A stretch of 64,000 bases of DNA, taken from positions 1-64,000 of the forward strand of contig NZ_JPFU01000015.1 of NCBI RefSeq assembly GCF_000722695.1, written 5' to 3'. The notes beneath the pieces were generated by a model. The model ran no database searches and had not been told where the DNA came from. It worked only from the letters and a program-made list of their open reading frames with translations. This stretch comes from Streptococcus mitis. GTDB lineage: Bacteria > Bacillota > Bacilli > Lactobacillales > Streptococcaceae. The position numbers were made by a program, and so were the translations under genes. This document shows, piece after piece, positions 52,640 through 59,705 of the stretch; the stretch's first letter is position 1; the number at the start of each line of letters is the position of its first letter.

Positions 52640-52940
52640 AATTAGGGATTCTATCAATTTCATAGAAATTTTGATTTAGTAAACGAAGAGACAATCTTAT
52701 ATGTCACTTCTCATTTAATACGCCACTACTAGACAAGCAAAATCATTATTACAGTAGTTCTAGTCCTTCAATTAACAGTCACTTACATTCAAAGTGAGGT
52801 TGAAGTAGCCGAAGTAACAGCAAACCTATTTCTTAGTCATATTCGCTAAAAAGATCCCCGCCAATTCCCCGACCAAAATCCGAAAAATATCTGAAAATAT
52901 CGGAAAATGATGTTTAGAAAACTCCCGAAAAGCCTGAAAT
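52640..52940. other. Intergenic stretch with no recognised gene
   Basis: About 300 bp between the antitoxin promoter and the csRNA B terminator. A plus-strand frame ending at 52850 encodes a 26-residue piece (QLTVTYIQSEVEVAEVTANL then FLSHIR) without a start codon or ribosome site; it may be the remnant of a lost gene. The rest shows several imperfect GAAAATAT-type repeats and nothing I can name. Confidence 0.3.
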
Positions 52941-52944
52941 AGAG

Positions 52945-53043
52945 CCAAAAAACTCCACCAGTTTCGGTGGAGTTAAGGGAGATTATTATGAAAAAGAAAA
53001 GTTTAGGATTTTATTAAATAAAGTTAGGAGGTCTTTATTTAAT
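52945..53043 (-). ncRNA. CiaR-dependent small RNA (csRNA), copy B
   Basis: About 99 nt. On the minus strand: stem TTATTAAATAAAG/CTTTATTTAATAA with loop ACCTCCTAA (anti-ribosome-site CCTCC in the loop), then an open region with CATAATAATCTCCC, then terminator AACTCCACC/GGTGGAGTT and a T-run. Closely similar to copy C 190 bp away. Ends estimated. Confidence 0.87.
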
Positions 53044-53049
53044 AACTAT

Positions 53050-53082
53050 ATGATACAAGACGAAGCTTAAAACTAGCTTAAC
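53050..53082 (-). promoter_or_regulatory. CiaR box and -10 of csRNA B
   Basis: On the minus strand GTTAAG-CTAGT-TTTAAG (53066-53082), 10 bp, then TATCAT (53050-53055). Confidence 0.85.
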
Positions 53083-53137
53083 TTTTCTCAAATTCTACCA
53101 TTTTTAAAAAAATTTCTATCAGCATCACCTACCCACG

Positions 53138-53232
53138 AAAAAAGCCACCTGATTGGGTGGCTTCATTAGGAGATTATGATGAAAAAAAGTTTTAGGATTT
53201 CATTAAATAAAGTTAGGAGGTCTTTATTTAAT
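53138..53232 (-). ncRNA. CiaR-dependent small RNA (csRNA), copy C
   Basis: About 95 nt. On the minus strand: stem CATTAAATAAAG/CTTTATTTAATG with loop ACCTCCTAA, an open region with CATCATAATCTCCT, then terminator AAGCCACC, loop CAATCA, GGTGGCTT and T-run. Likely a tandem duplicate of copy B. Ends estimated. Confidence 0.87.
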
Positions 53233-53238
53233 GACTAT

Positions 53239-53271
53239 ATAATACTAGACCATCCTTAAACTTTGCTTAAG
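53239..53271 (-). promoter_or_regulatory. CiaR box and -10 of csRNA C
   Basis: On the minus strand CTTAAG-CAAAG-TTTAAG (53255-53271), 10 bp, then TATTAT (53239-53244). It lies 14 bp past the stop of the GNAT gene. Confidence 0.87.
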
Positions 53272-53285
53272 AAAAACAAGTTTTG

Positions 53286-53702
53286 TTATTTTTCTCGATT
53301 CACCCAAGTCATCCCTATACAATTATAGGTGGATAAGATTTCAAAGCCCATAGAACGATAGAATCCCAAGGTTCTTTCTGTCTCTTCTGTCACCAGCTGG
53401 ACTTGATAGGCATCTTTGTAATCTTTTAAAGCCTCTTTCATCAAGAGACTGCCAATCCCTTGGCGCTGATAGCTAGGCAAAACAATCAAATCCTGTACAA
53501 AAACTGATGAAAAACCATCTCCAACCAAACGAATCAAGCCCACTACAGCATTACCATCAAGTGCCAGATAAATTACTAATGAATGAGATAAGGCCTGCTC
53601 CAGCATCTGAGGTTGATTTGTATAATTTGTCCAACCGACAGCCTGATAGAGATGCAAAACATCCTCTAGCTTGACAATTTCTTGCTTTTTAATAGTAATC
53701 AT
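53286..53702 (-). CDS. GNAT-family N-acetyltransferase (small)
   Basis: 138 residues. The acetyl-CoA loop RQGIGSLLMKEAL follows VQDLIVLPSYQ, the classic motif A, and YRSMGFE ends motif B. The substrate is unknown. It begins 11 bp after the other acetyltransferase gene and probably shares its mRNA. The CiaR box of csRNA C starts 14 bp past its stop. Confidence 0.87.
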   Translation of the reverse strand: MITIKKQEIVKLEDVLHLYQAVGWTNYTNQPQMLEQALSHSLVIYLALDGNAVVGLIRLVGDGFSSVFVQDLIVLPSYQRQGIGSLLMKEALKDYKDAYQVQLVTEETERTLGFYRSMGFEILSTYNCIGMTWVNREK

Positions 53703-53713
53703 CTCAACACCTC

Positions 53714-54409
53714 TTAAAGCTCTCTCAAGCTCTTGTACTGCTGTCCATTTTTATCAAAGTTTTCAGGAGCCAACCACGTTTCCAAACGAGCTTTGACTTT
53801 GGGCCAGTCCTTATCAATCATAGATAACCAATCCGTATCCCTCGTCCGTCCCTTATAAACCACTGCCTGACGGAAGGTTCCTTCATAAATAAAGCCCAAA
53901 CGTTCCGCAGCTCGTCTTGATGGCAGGTTAAAAGCATCGCATTTCCACTCATAGCGACGATAGTTAAGCTCTTCAAAGACATAGCAAGCCAAGAGATACT
54001 GGGCTTCTGTCCCTATCCGTGTCCCCCTGAGCTCTGGAGAAAAAGTGACAGCTCCCACTTCTATTACTCGGTTATTGTGGTCAATACGCATGAGAGAAAA
54101 AGTTCCCAAAGCCTTACCAGTTGCCTTGTCTACAATCGCATAGAAAAAACGGTCCTTACGAGCCAACATCTGATTTAAAAGGCTAACCAGCTCCTCCATA
54201 TCTGCCACTGGCTCCTGAAAGAGGTAGGTCCACATCTCCCGAGGAGTATCCGGACCATAAACAGCTAGCAAATCTTCCGCATGCTTTTCCACTGAAAGAG
54301 CCTCTATCCTAGCATAACGCCCTTCTAAGAAATCAATAGAAGGCAATTCACCTGGTGTATAACCTTCCATTGACTCACCAATCATTTGACCATATTCATT
54401 TACTGGCAT
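53714..54409 (-). CDS. RimJ/RimL-type GNAT acetyltransferase
   Basis: 231 residues. Larger GNAT of the RimL/SpeG-like group (family Acetyltransf_3): IEVGAVTFSPELRGTRIGTEAQ gives the CoA loop (RGTRIG), and CDAFNLPSRRAAERLGFIYEG is the typical end, followed by YKGRTRDTDWLSM. Many act on amino groups of proteins, polyamines or antibiotics; the target here is unknown. AAGGAG lies just upstream of its ATG. Confidence 0.87.
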   Translation of the reverse strand: MPVNEYGQMIGESMEGYTPGELPSIDFLEGRYARIEALSVEKHAEDLLAVYGPDTPREMWTYLFQEPVADMEELVSLLNQMLARKDRFFYAIVDKATGKALGTFSLMRIDHNNRVIEVGAVTFSPELRGTRIGTEAQYLLACYVFEELNYRRYEWKCDAFNLPSRRAAERLGFIYEGTFRQAVVYKGRTRDTDWLSMIDKDWPKVKARLETWLAPENFDKNGQQYKSLREL

Positions 54410-54503
54410 CTTTCTTCTCCTTGTTTTACACTGAAAATACTATATCACAAATTGTTCTCTTTGGAAACTGGCACTGTCTTCAAACTTCATCCTCAACACT
54501 ATA

Positions 54504-54923
54504 TTAGTGACCCGTTTTCTGTCTTTTATCCTCTAAGGCTTGATTAATTCGTTGGGTGAGTTTGTGAGTTTGCCAGATTTGATACAACCATATCAATCCA
54601 TAAATTAACAAGAAAAAGAACCAAAGCAAGGGACTCCACAATGCTGAACCCCAGCCAAAAAATAGAGAGGTCAATACTAAGATAGTAGCTGTCACTAATA
54701 AATGAACTCCTACACGTATACTAAAAGCAAGAAACTCTAGCTTTTCAAGTATTAAAGTCAATACCCCCATAATTCCACCCATTAAAAAAAGAGCTAGAAT
54801 ATTTTTTACCATTGGGACAGGATAGGTAATGCTTGGATAACACTGAGCTAATAACATCATATTCAAATAAAAGAAGGAAGCCGTGCGCATTCCCGATACA
54901 AAATAATCAATTAATCGTTTCAT
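54504..54923 (-). CDS. DUF3021-like membrane protein, partner of LytTR
   Basis: 139 residues with four membrane segments (about 12-28, 38-58, 68-88, 95-115) and a basic tail (HKLTQRINQALEDKRQK). Size and position right after a LytTR gene fit the DUF3021 membrane inhibitors of LytTR regulatory systems (HdrM, BrsM). Last gene of the ABC-LytTR unit, 9 bp after the LytTR gene. Inhibitor role inferred. Confidence 0.8.
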   Translation of the reverse strand: MKRLIDYFVSGMRTASFFYLNMMLLAQCYPSITYPVPMVKNILALFLMGGIMGVLTLILEKLEFLAFSIRVGVHLLVTATILVLTSLFFGWGSALWSPLLWFFFLLIYGLIWLYQIWQTHKLTQRINQALEDKRQKTGH

Positions 54924-54932
54924 GATTTTCTC

Positions 54933-55388
54933 CTATAAACCTAGATAATTCATTAAGGACTTAACGTATTTCCGACTCACACTAGATTTGATGCCCCGAG
55001 TCATTTTAGCCATCATATTCCCTGAAAAACTATCTGATAATGACTCTAAATGGTCAATGTTTATAATTGAATGGCGTGATATCTGTATAAAATTACGTCG
55101 GTTAATCCGATTCTGAAAGTTTATCAATGTTTCCTTAGTTTTATAAATTCCGTCTACCGTATAAATGGTTAACAAGTTCTTATCGATATCTGCTAGAATA
55201 AGATCCTCAATTTTTACCATGACCAGATGATCATCCGTTCGAATAGGAATGACCACCTGATTGGTCTTTGAAAATTGTTCTAAATACTCCATGACTTCCC
55301 TTGCTTGGTCGGTTAACTGAGCTGCCTGAATTACAATATGTGGGTCCTTTTCTGAAAACTCTGCCTTCATTTCAAAACGAATCTTCAT
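54933..55388 (-). CDS. LytTR-domain DNA-binding regulator without receiver domain
   Basis: 151 residues. LytTR domain in the C-terminal two thirds (IKVEDLILADIDKNLLTIYT-like region, then RRNFIQISRHSIINIDHLES); the N-terminal part MKIRFEMKAEFSEKDPHIVI is similar in plan to the regulator at 8338. No kinase is nearby. It is third in an operon behind an ABC ATPase and permease, with an AAGTGGT repeat pair in front of the first gene, so it probably controls the whole operon. Confidence 0.88.
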   Translation of the reverse strand: MKIRFEMKAEFSEKDPHIVIQAAQLTDQAREVMEYLEQFSKTNQVVIPIRTDDHLVMVKIEDLILADIDKNLLTIYTVDGIYKTKETLINFQNRINRRNFIQISRHSIINIDHLESLSDSFSGNMMAKMTRGIKSSVSRKYVKSLMNYLGL

Positions 55389-55406
55389 TTTCTCTCCAAT
55401 ATACCT

Positions 55407-56249
55407 TTATTTTCTCCTGCTAAACACTTTAACAAATAAAAGCCAAAGAAGAATAGCGACGAAACTGATAATAACCACTATAAAGTATGTCTCTTCCTTT
55501 GTCAATAGTTCTTGCCAGTTGATTTGAATTCCCATTTTTTCTTGAAATTCCTGTAACAATCTGCTATTTCCTGTAAATGCGGTCTCTAATGGTTCTTTCA
55601 TTAAAATTTGTCGATAAAGAGAAGCAATATAAGTTGCAGGGGTACACTTCATGATAATCTGTGCAAAATCAGGTAAAACTCCAATAGGGACATAAGTTCC
55701 TACTAAAAATCCAGAAGCAGTTCCCACTATAGTTGCCAGTTTGCCAAGACTATCTACAGATTGAAAACGATAAATCAAGAGAATATTTATCAAACTTGAA
55801 AGCAGACTACTTAACAACATAATCAAAGCAATTTCCGGTAAATGACTGATAACTGGACTTTCTTTAAAATAAAGCCCCATAACAGCAAACATAAACACCT
55901 GCATGACAAAAGAGATGGCAATACTACTGATTAGATAGGATACCTGTAAACCCCAGCTACCTAAATCTGTCAAGAAGAGATCTTGATCCACTTGATTTTC
56001 ACGATCCTGTACCATTTGTGTAAGAGCCGTAAAACTGGTTGTAATCCCAGTTACAGCCAAGGTCCCACCCATCAGCCAGTTATTTAAAAGGTTCGTATTA
56101 TCAGGGAGTTGGGACCAAGCATCCGTCAAGTTCTTCTGCAAAAAAATGATATAAAGGAGGAAGGAAATCAATGCCCCCAATAATGAGAAAAATACTCCTG
56201 AACGATTACGAAAATATAAGATAAAATTCCGTTTCAATAAAGCTAACAT
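55407..56249 (-). CDS. ABC-2 type permease
   Basis: 280 residues with six membrane segments, ABC-2 family (the type that exports drugs, peptides or polysaccharides). GTYVPIGVLPDFAQIIMKCTPATYIASLYR is a typical ABC-2 signature region near the fifth helix. Its start overlaps the ATPase stop by 1 bp (TAATG), so the pair is made together. The substrate is unknown; with a LytTR control unit, an antimicrobial peptide or bacteriocin is plausible. Confidence 0.85.
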   Translation of the reverse strand: MLALLKRNFILYFRNRSGVFFSLLGALISFLLYIIFLQKNLTDAWSQLPDNTNLLNNWLMGGTLAVTGITTSFTALTQMVQDRENQVDQDLFLTDLGSWGLQVSYLISSIAISFVMQVFMFAVMGLYFKESPVISHLPEIALIMLLSSLLSSLINILLIYRFQSVDSLGKLATIVGTASGFLVGTYVPIGVLPDFAQIIMKCTPATYIASLYRQILMKEPLETAFTGNSRLLQEFQEKMGIQINWQELLTKEETYFIVVIISFVAILLWLLFVKVFSRRK

Positions 56250-57115
56250 TAGCGAACCTCTCTTCCTGTAAGTGCAATAAAGGCATCATCCATGGTACCT
56301 GGACGAAACTCAAAAGAATCAATTTCTTCTCGTACTTTTGCCAAATATTCAATAGCTTCCAGTGATGTCCTTGGATAAAAAAGATATTCCAACTCATTTT
56401 CTTCCTTTACTGTCATTCCAGTCTGTAGCAACTTTTCTAAATCCTTCATTTCTTTAAAACGAATTTTTAGAATATTAGATGCATACTGACTTTTAATAGC
56501 CGTCGCAGAACCTTGCGCAATCACTTTCCCATGATCAACGATATAAATCTGATCCGCTTCATCCGCTTCATCCAGATAATGAGTCGTTAAGATAATAGTC
56601 AGCCCTTCATCCTTTTGTAGTCGAGACAGTAAATCCCAAATAACTTTTCGAGTCTGAATATCTAGACCTGTCGTTGGTTCATCTAAGAAAAGAATATCTG
56701 GCTGTGAAAGAAGAGCACGCGCTATATCAACCCTACGTTTTTGCCCACCTGACAAAGTCCCATATAGTTGCTTCTGGAAAGCAGTCAAACCCAGTTGATG
56801 GATCAAATCATCCACACGACTTGCTGCAATCTCCTTATACTGTTGAGCACGAATCGTAAGATTTTCCCTAACCGTCAACATCTCATCCAGTACACTAGCT
56901 TGAAAAACAACTCCTATTTTCGTATTTGGCGCATATCGAATCTGACCTTTTGTCGGCTTTTTCAAACCGATTAACATGGAAATAGTGGTTGATTTTCCTG
57001 CACCATTTGGACCTAAAATAGCATTAAAACTCCCTTTTTCAAACTCTAACTGAATATGGTCAACAGCCATATAATCGCCGTACCGTTTAGTTAAATGTTT
57101 AGCTTGTAAAATCAT
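56249..57115 (-). CDS. ABC transporter ATPase (CcmA/DrrA type)
   Basis: 288 residues. Walker A GPNGAGKSTT, signature LSGGQKRRVDIARAL, Walker B ILFLDEPTTGLD and switch His TTHYLDEAD. The C-terminal extension typical of DrrA-type exporters is present (~210-288). First gene of the ABC-LytTR-DUF3021 operon; GGAGGG precedes the ATG. The promoter region carries the LytTR repeats at 57181-57209. Confidence 0.9.
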   Translation of the reverse strand: MILQAKHLTKRYGDYMAVDHIQLEFEKGSFNAILGPNGAGKSTTISMLIGLKKPTKGQIRYAPNTKIGVVFQASVLDEMLTVRENLTIRAQQYKEIAASRVDDLIHQLGLTAFQKQLYGTLSGGQKRRVDIARALLSQPDILFLDEPTTGLDIQTRKVIWDLLSRLQKDEGLTIILTTHYLDEADEADQIYIVDHGKVIAQGSATAIKSQYASNILKIRFKEMKDLEKLLQTGMTVKEENELEYLFYPRTSLEAIEYLAKVREEIDSFEFRPGTMDDAFIALTGREVR

Positions 57116-57140
57116 ATTTCTTCCCTCCTTTTATCTCACT

Positions 57141-57209
57141 AGTTTAACAAAAAGTATGAAAGAAAAATCGACTTTCGAGATAAGTGGTTAAAATGAGAGG
57201 TTAAGTGGT
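57141..57209 (-). promoter_or_regulatory. LytTR operator (two direct repeats) and extended -10
   Basis: TAAGTGGT at 57181-57188 and 57202-57209, exactly 21 bp apart. 34 bp downstream is TGT-TAAACT, an extended -10 (TAAACT at 57141-57146). Sequence and geometry match the element at 8805-8874. Confidence 0.75.
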
Positions 57210-57784
57210 GAGATGATTAGAGTTAAGTTAAAGTAGAGAAGGCTACAGCCATTTTTCTCCTACCTAATTGCTAAATGAAGCTTAAAAACACCTACAACAA
57301 AATGTTATATTTTGAAATATGCGCTATAAAAGAGATGTTTTACCGCATCTGGCCGAAAAATTCAAGAATCGGTAGTATTATTCTCGCCAAATCAAACAAT
57401 AAAAAATTAACTAGAAATCATGACACACAATCCCTTCTATCAAAATGAAATTGCTGAATATGATATGATTGAATTGGAGGCAAGTAAGTATTGCCCTAAA
57501 TTTGAAACTTCCATTAGCCAAATTTTTAACGACAAGTAAATCCATTAGGAAATAATGTATGAAAAGAATTTTCAATACAAGCAAAAAACAGCTCTTTTTA
57601 TCCGAGAAGAGCTGTTCTATTTTATGAAAGAGAAAGTCACTAGTAACTCTTGTACTTCTCTCTACGTTTTTACTGTTTGAGTTCAAATTTCTCTTGTTTG
57701 AACAATTGCTTTTGTAGACTGGACTACCGACTAGAACTGTGTTTTTATCTTAGTTGAGACTATTATAGTACGGTTCAGCACTAT
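57210..57784. other. Intergenic region without a clear gene
   Basis: 575 bp. A plus-strand frame from ATG 57420 gives MTHNPFYQNEIAEYDMIELE and about 20 more residues before TAA, and an ATG at 57319 gives 18 residues; neither has a ribosome site. These look like remnants of lost genes rather than working ones. The stretch also holds the terminator described next. The rest is AT-rich and shows nothing else I can name. Confidence 0.35.
57581..57616 (-). terminator. Terminator downstream of the BAAT-family gene
   Basis: AACAGCTCTT (arm 57587-57596) and AAGAGCTGTT (57607-57616), then TTTTGC on the minus strand; weaker T-tract on the plus strand. Confidence 0.65.
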
Positions 57785-59017
57785 CTACAAATTTTTCAGA
57801 TGTGTATCAAAAAAATTTATCGTAGCAAACCAAGAGTCTACACTTTCTTTCATTAATAAGCGCCAATCTTTTCGATAACGATGATTCGGTTGATAAGCAA
57901 CCGTCAACATATGCCCTGTTTCATGGTATTTTTTAAACAAAATAGATTCCCCTTTATAATGTGAAATAATACCATCTATCGCAGATGACGCATTCCATAT
58001 TTCATCAACATCGCTTCCTAGTAATAATAAAGGAGAGTCAATTTTACTCACATCAATCTGAGCCCTACTATCTTCAGGAATGTGTTTTCCAAAAAACTTG
58101 TTTAACAAATAATTTCCTAACTGAAATTTTTGATACGGAAGTTCTTTTTGCAAATATGTCCAAGAAGATGAATGAGAGTTGAATTTTCCCTTTATTCCCT
58201 CAAATATTACATTTGAGGGGGAATTGAGTACCAAACATTGCACATCTTCCAAAATACTTTGTCCAGCCAGAACAAGCTCTGCTCCTTTAGAGCGACCATA
58301 TATTCCTATTTTTGTATTATCAACTTGAGGATGATGATATAGAAAATCTTTCGCCTCCTCCAGACATTCTATTGGAATTCGTTCTAAATTTTGAGGTAAT
58401 TCCTCTAAACCAAAATAAGCTATCGCAAGACAAATATAGCCCCTAGAAGATAAAAGTTGGGCAATATTCTGAGCTTTTTCAATTCTTCCCTCACTACCGC
58501 TAACAATAATCACGGCTGGCGCCCTTCTTAACTTTTCATCATAAAATAATCGACCTTGAAAATGCTTGCCATAGATATCTTGATATCTTACTCCTAGATT
58601 CATATAACGCCTTACGAAACTTTGCTCCGCGATCACATCTTTCCCCATCTTGATTTTAATTTCAACACCAAAACAATCTTGTAATGGAATTCTATCAAGA
58701 GAACTCGGTAATCTCCTTTTCCTATTCTTTAACGGCTTCGCATTAAAGAATAAGCCCATTTCTGAAATTCCTTTATAAGATCCCGAAATAGATGCTGTCT
58801 GAGAGGTATCAATCATACCGTCCTGATCAGATAAAAAAATTGCGGTTGATTTCCATATAACACCATGATCTAAAAGCAAGGGAGCATTTATACAGTAATA
58901 ATCAGATAGGTACATTTCTACACAATACATTGCCCTTGGTTCTAAACCATTGATAGCAATATAAAAAGATTCATCCGCTAAATCTGTTTGTGAAATCAGT
59001 TCTATGTTTACAGTCAT
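57785..59017 (-). CDS. BAAT/acyl-CoA thioesterase-family alpha/beta hydrolase
   Basis: 410 residues. N-terminal beta-sandwich (about 5-135) of the acyl-CoA thioesterase/BAAT N-terminal type, then an alpha/beta hydrolase with nucleophile Ser243 in YGRSKGAE, Asp in GSDVDEIW, and His in HETGHML. Enzymes of this family hydrolyse acyl-CoA or transfer acyl groups to amino acids; Ser rather than Cys at the nucleophile favours hydrolysis. It lies 56 bp after a marR gene, and a copy of the MarR-type operator lies between them, so it is probably the regulated target. The natural substrate (fatty acyl-CoA, drug or bile compound) is unknown. Confidence 0.82.
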   Translation of the reverse strand: MTVNIELISQTDLADESFYIAINGLEPRAMYCVEMYLSDYYCINAPLLLDHGVIWKSTAIFLSDQDGMIDTSQTASISGSYKGISEMGLFFNAKPLKNRKRRLPSSLDRIPLQDCFGVEIKIKMGKDVIAEQSFVRRYMNLGVRYQDIYGKHFQGRLFYDEKLRRAPAVIIVSGSEGRIEKAQNIAQLLSSRGYICLAIAYFGLEELPQNLERIPIECLEEAKDFLYHHPQVDNTKIGIYGRSKGAELVLAGQSILEDVQCLVLNSPSNVIFEGIKGKFNSHSSSWTYLQKELPYQKFQLGNYLLNKFFGKHIPEDSRAQIDVSKIDSPLLLLGSDVDEIWNASSAIDGIISHYKGESILFKKYHETGHMLTVAYQPNHRYRKDWRLLMKESVDSWFATINFFDTHLKNL

Positions 59018-59029
59018 GTCTTCTCCTTT

Positions 59030-59048
59030 TTGTTAATTTACTTAACAA
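59030..59048. promoter_or_regulatory. MarR-type operator between marR and the BAAT-family gene
   Basis: TTGTTAA (59030-59036), 5 bp centre, TTAACAA (59042-59048), the same arms as the site in front of marR. Confidence 0.65.
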
Positions 59049-59073
59049 TTATATTTGAAATTTACCGTGACTT

Positions 59074-59528
59074 TTACCACGGTAATTCTCCCCACACCTT
59101 TTCAATATCATCCATCAATTTCACAACTGTTTTAAGTTCCACCTCGCTATAGTTGTTTAAAACTGAAAAGATTGATTTTTCAATATATTCTTGTTGCTCC
59201 TTATGGATTTTAAAAATTTCGATGCCTTTTTCAGATAATCTCAAATATTTATTTTTCCCATTATTCGGATCAAAATCAAAAACAACTAAATTTTTTTGAA
59301 TCAATCTCCTAACACTTTGAGTTATTGCACTTCTTGAAACTTCTAATAATTCAGATAATTTTACTAGATTTAAGGGCTGATTTTCCCCAATCACAACAAT
59401 CAAATGTACCTCATTCAAAGTAATGGATTTGTCAACACCACTTTTATGTTGATTTTTTTTAACTGGTCAAACGCTAAAATAAATCTATTGAAGCGATTAT
59501 TAAATGCAATAAATTCTTTTTTATCCAT
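59074..59528 (-). CDS. MarR-family regulator, with an apparent 1-nt frameshift
   Basis: As given, the main frame covers 114 residues with the MarR winged helix (NLVKLSELLEVSRSAITQSV, then RRLIQKNLVVFDFDPNNGKN). It lacks the first helix. An ATG at 59528 opens a frame encoding MDKKEFIAFNNRFNRFILAF then DQLKK, which breaks at a run of eight bases (59453-59460) where nine are needed; adding one A joins the two parts into a 151-residue protein of normal MarR length. The promoter and operator upstream are intact, so the gene is probably functional and the deletion an error. It likely represses itself and the BAAT-family gene. Confidence 0.82.
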
Positions 59529-59541
59529 AATCTCTCTTCCC

Positions 59542-59562
59542 TTTGTTAATCATATTAACAAA
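59542..59562. promoter_or_regulatory. MarR operator over its own promoter
   Basis: TTTGTTAAT (59542-59550), CAT, ATTAACAAA (59554-59562), a perfect 9 bp inverted repeat covering the -10. Confidence 0.75.
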
Positions 59563-59580
59563 ATAGAAACTTCCTGTCAA
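59552..59580 (-). promoter_or_regulatory. Promoter of the marR-BAAT operon
   Basis: On the minus strand: -35 TTGACA (59575-59580), 17 bp spacer, -10 TAATAT (59552-59557). Confidence 0.78.
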
Positions 59581-59581
59581 A

Positions 59582-59614
59582 TAAAAAATCCTCCAGATTC
59601 TACTCTGAAGGATT
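59582..59614 (-). terminator. Terminator of leuS
   Basis: On the minus strand AATCCTTCAGA, loop, TCTGGAGGATT (59587-59614), then TTTTATTTG. It ends at the -35 of the marR promoter. Confidence 0.75.
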
Positions 59615-59653
59615 CCTATCTTATTTCACAACAATATTAACCAATTTAGTTGG

Positions 59654-59680
59654 CTTCAATAGTCCAGTGGACTATTGAAG
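59654..59680. repeat. Inverted repeat downstream of leuS
   Basis: CTTCAATAGTCC (59654-59665), 3 nt, GGACTATTGAAG (59669-59680), a perfect 12 bp inverted repeat without a T-run. It may help stop transcription or be part of a small dispersed repeat; undecided. Confidence 0.5.
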
Positions 59681-59705
59681 GTGGCAGATAGAGCTAATAA
59701 ACTCG

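Noticed and set aside
57411..57686. 91-codon minus-strand frame between the ABC and BAAT-family genes
   Set aside because: No ribosome site or family features; a terminator hairpin lies inside it.
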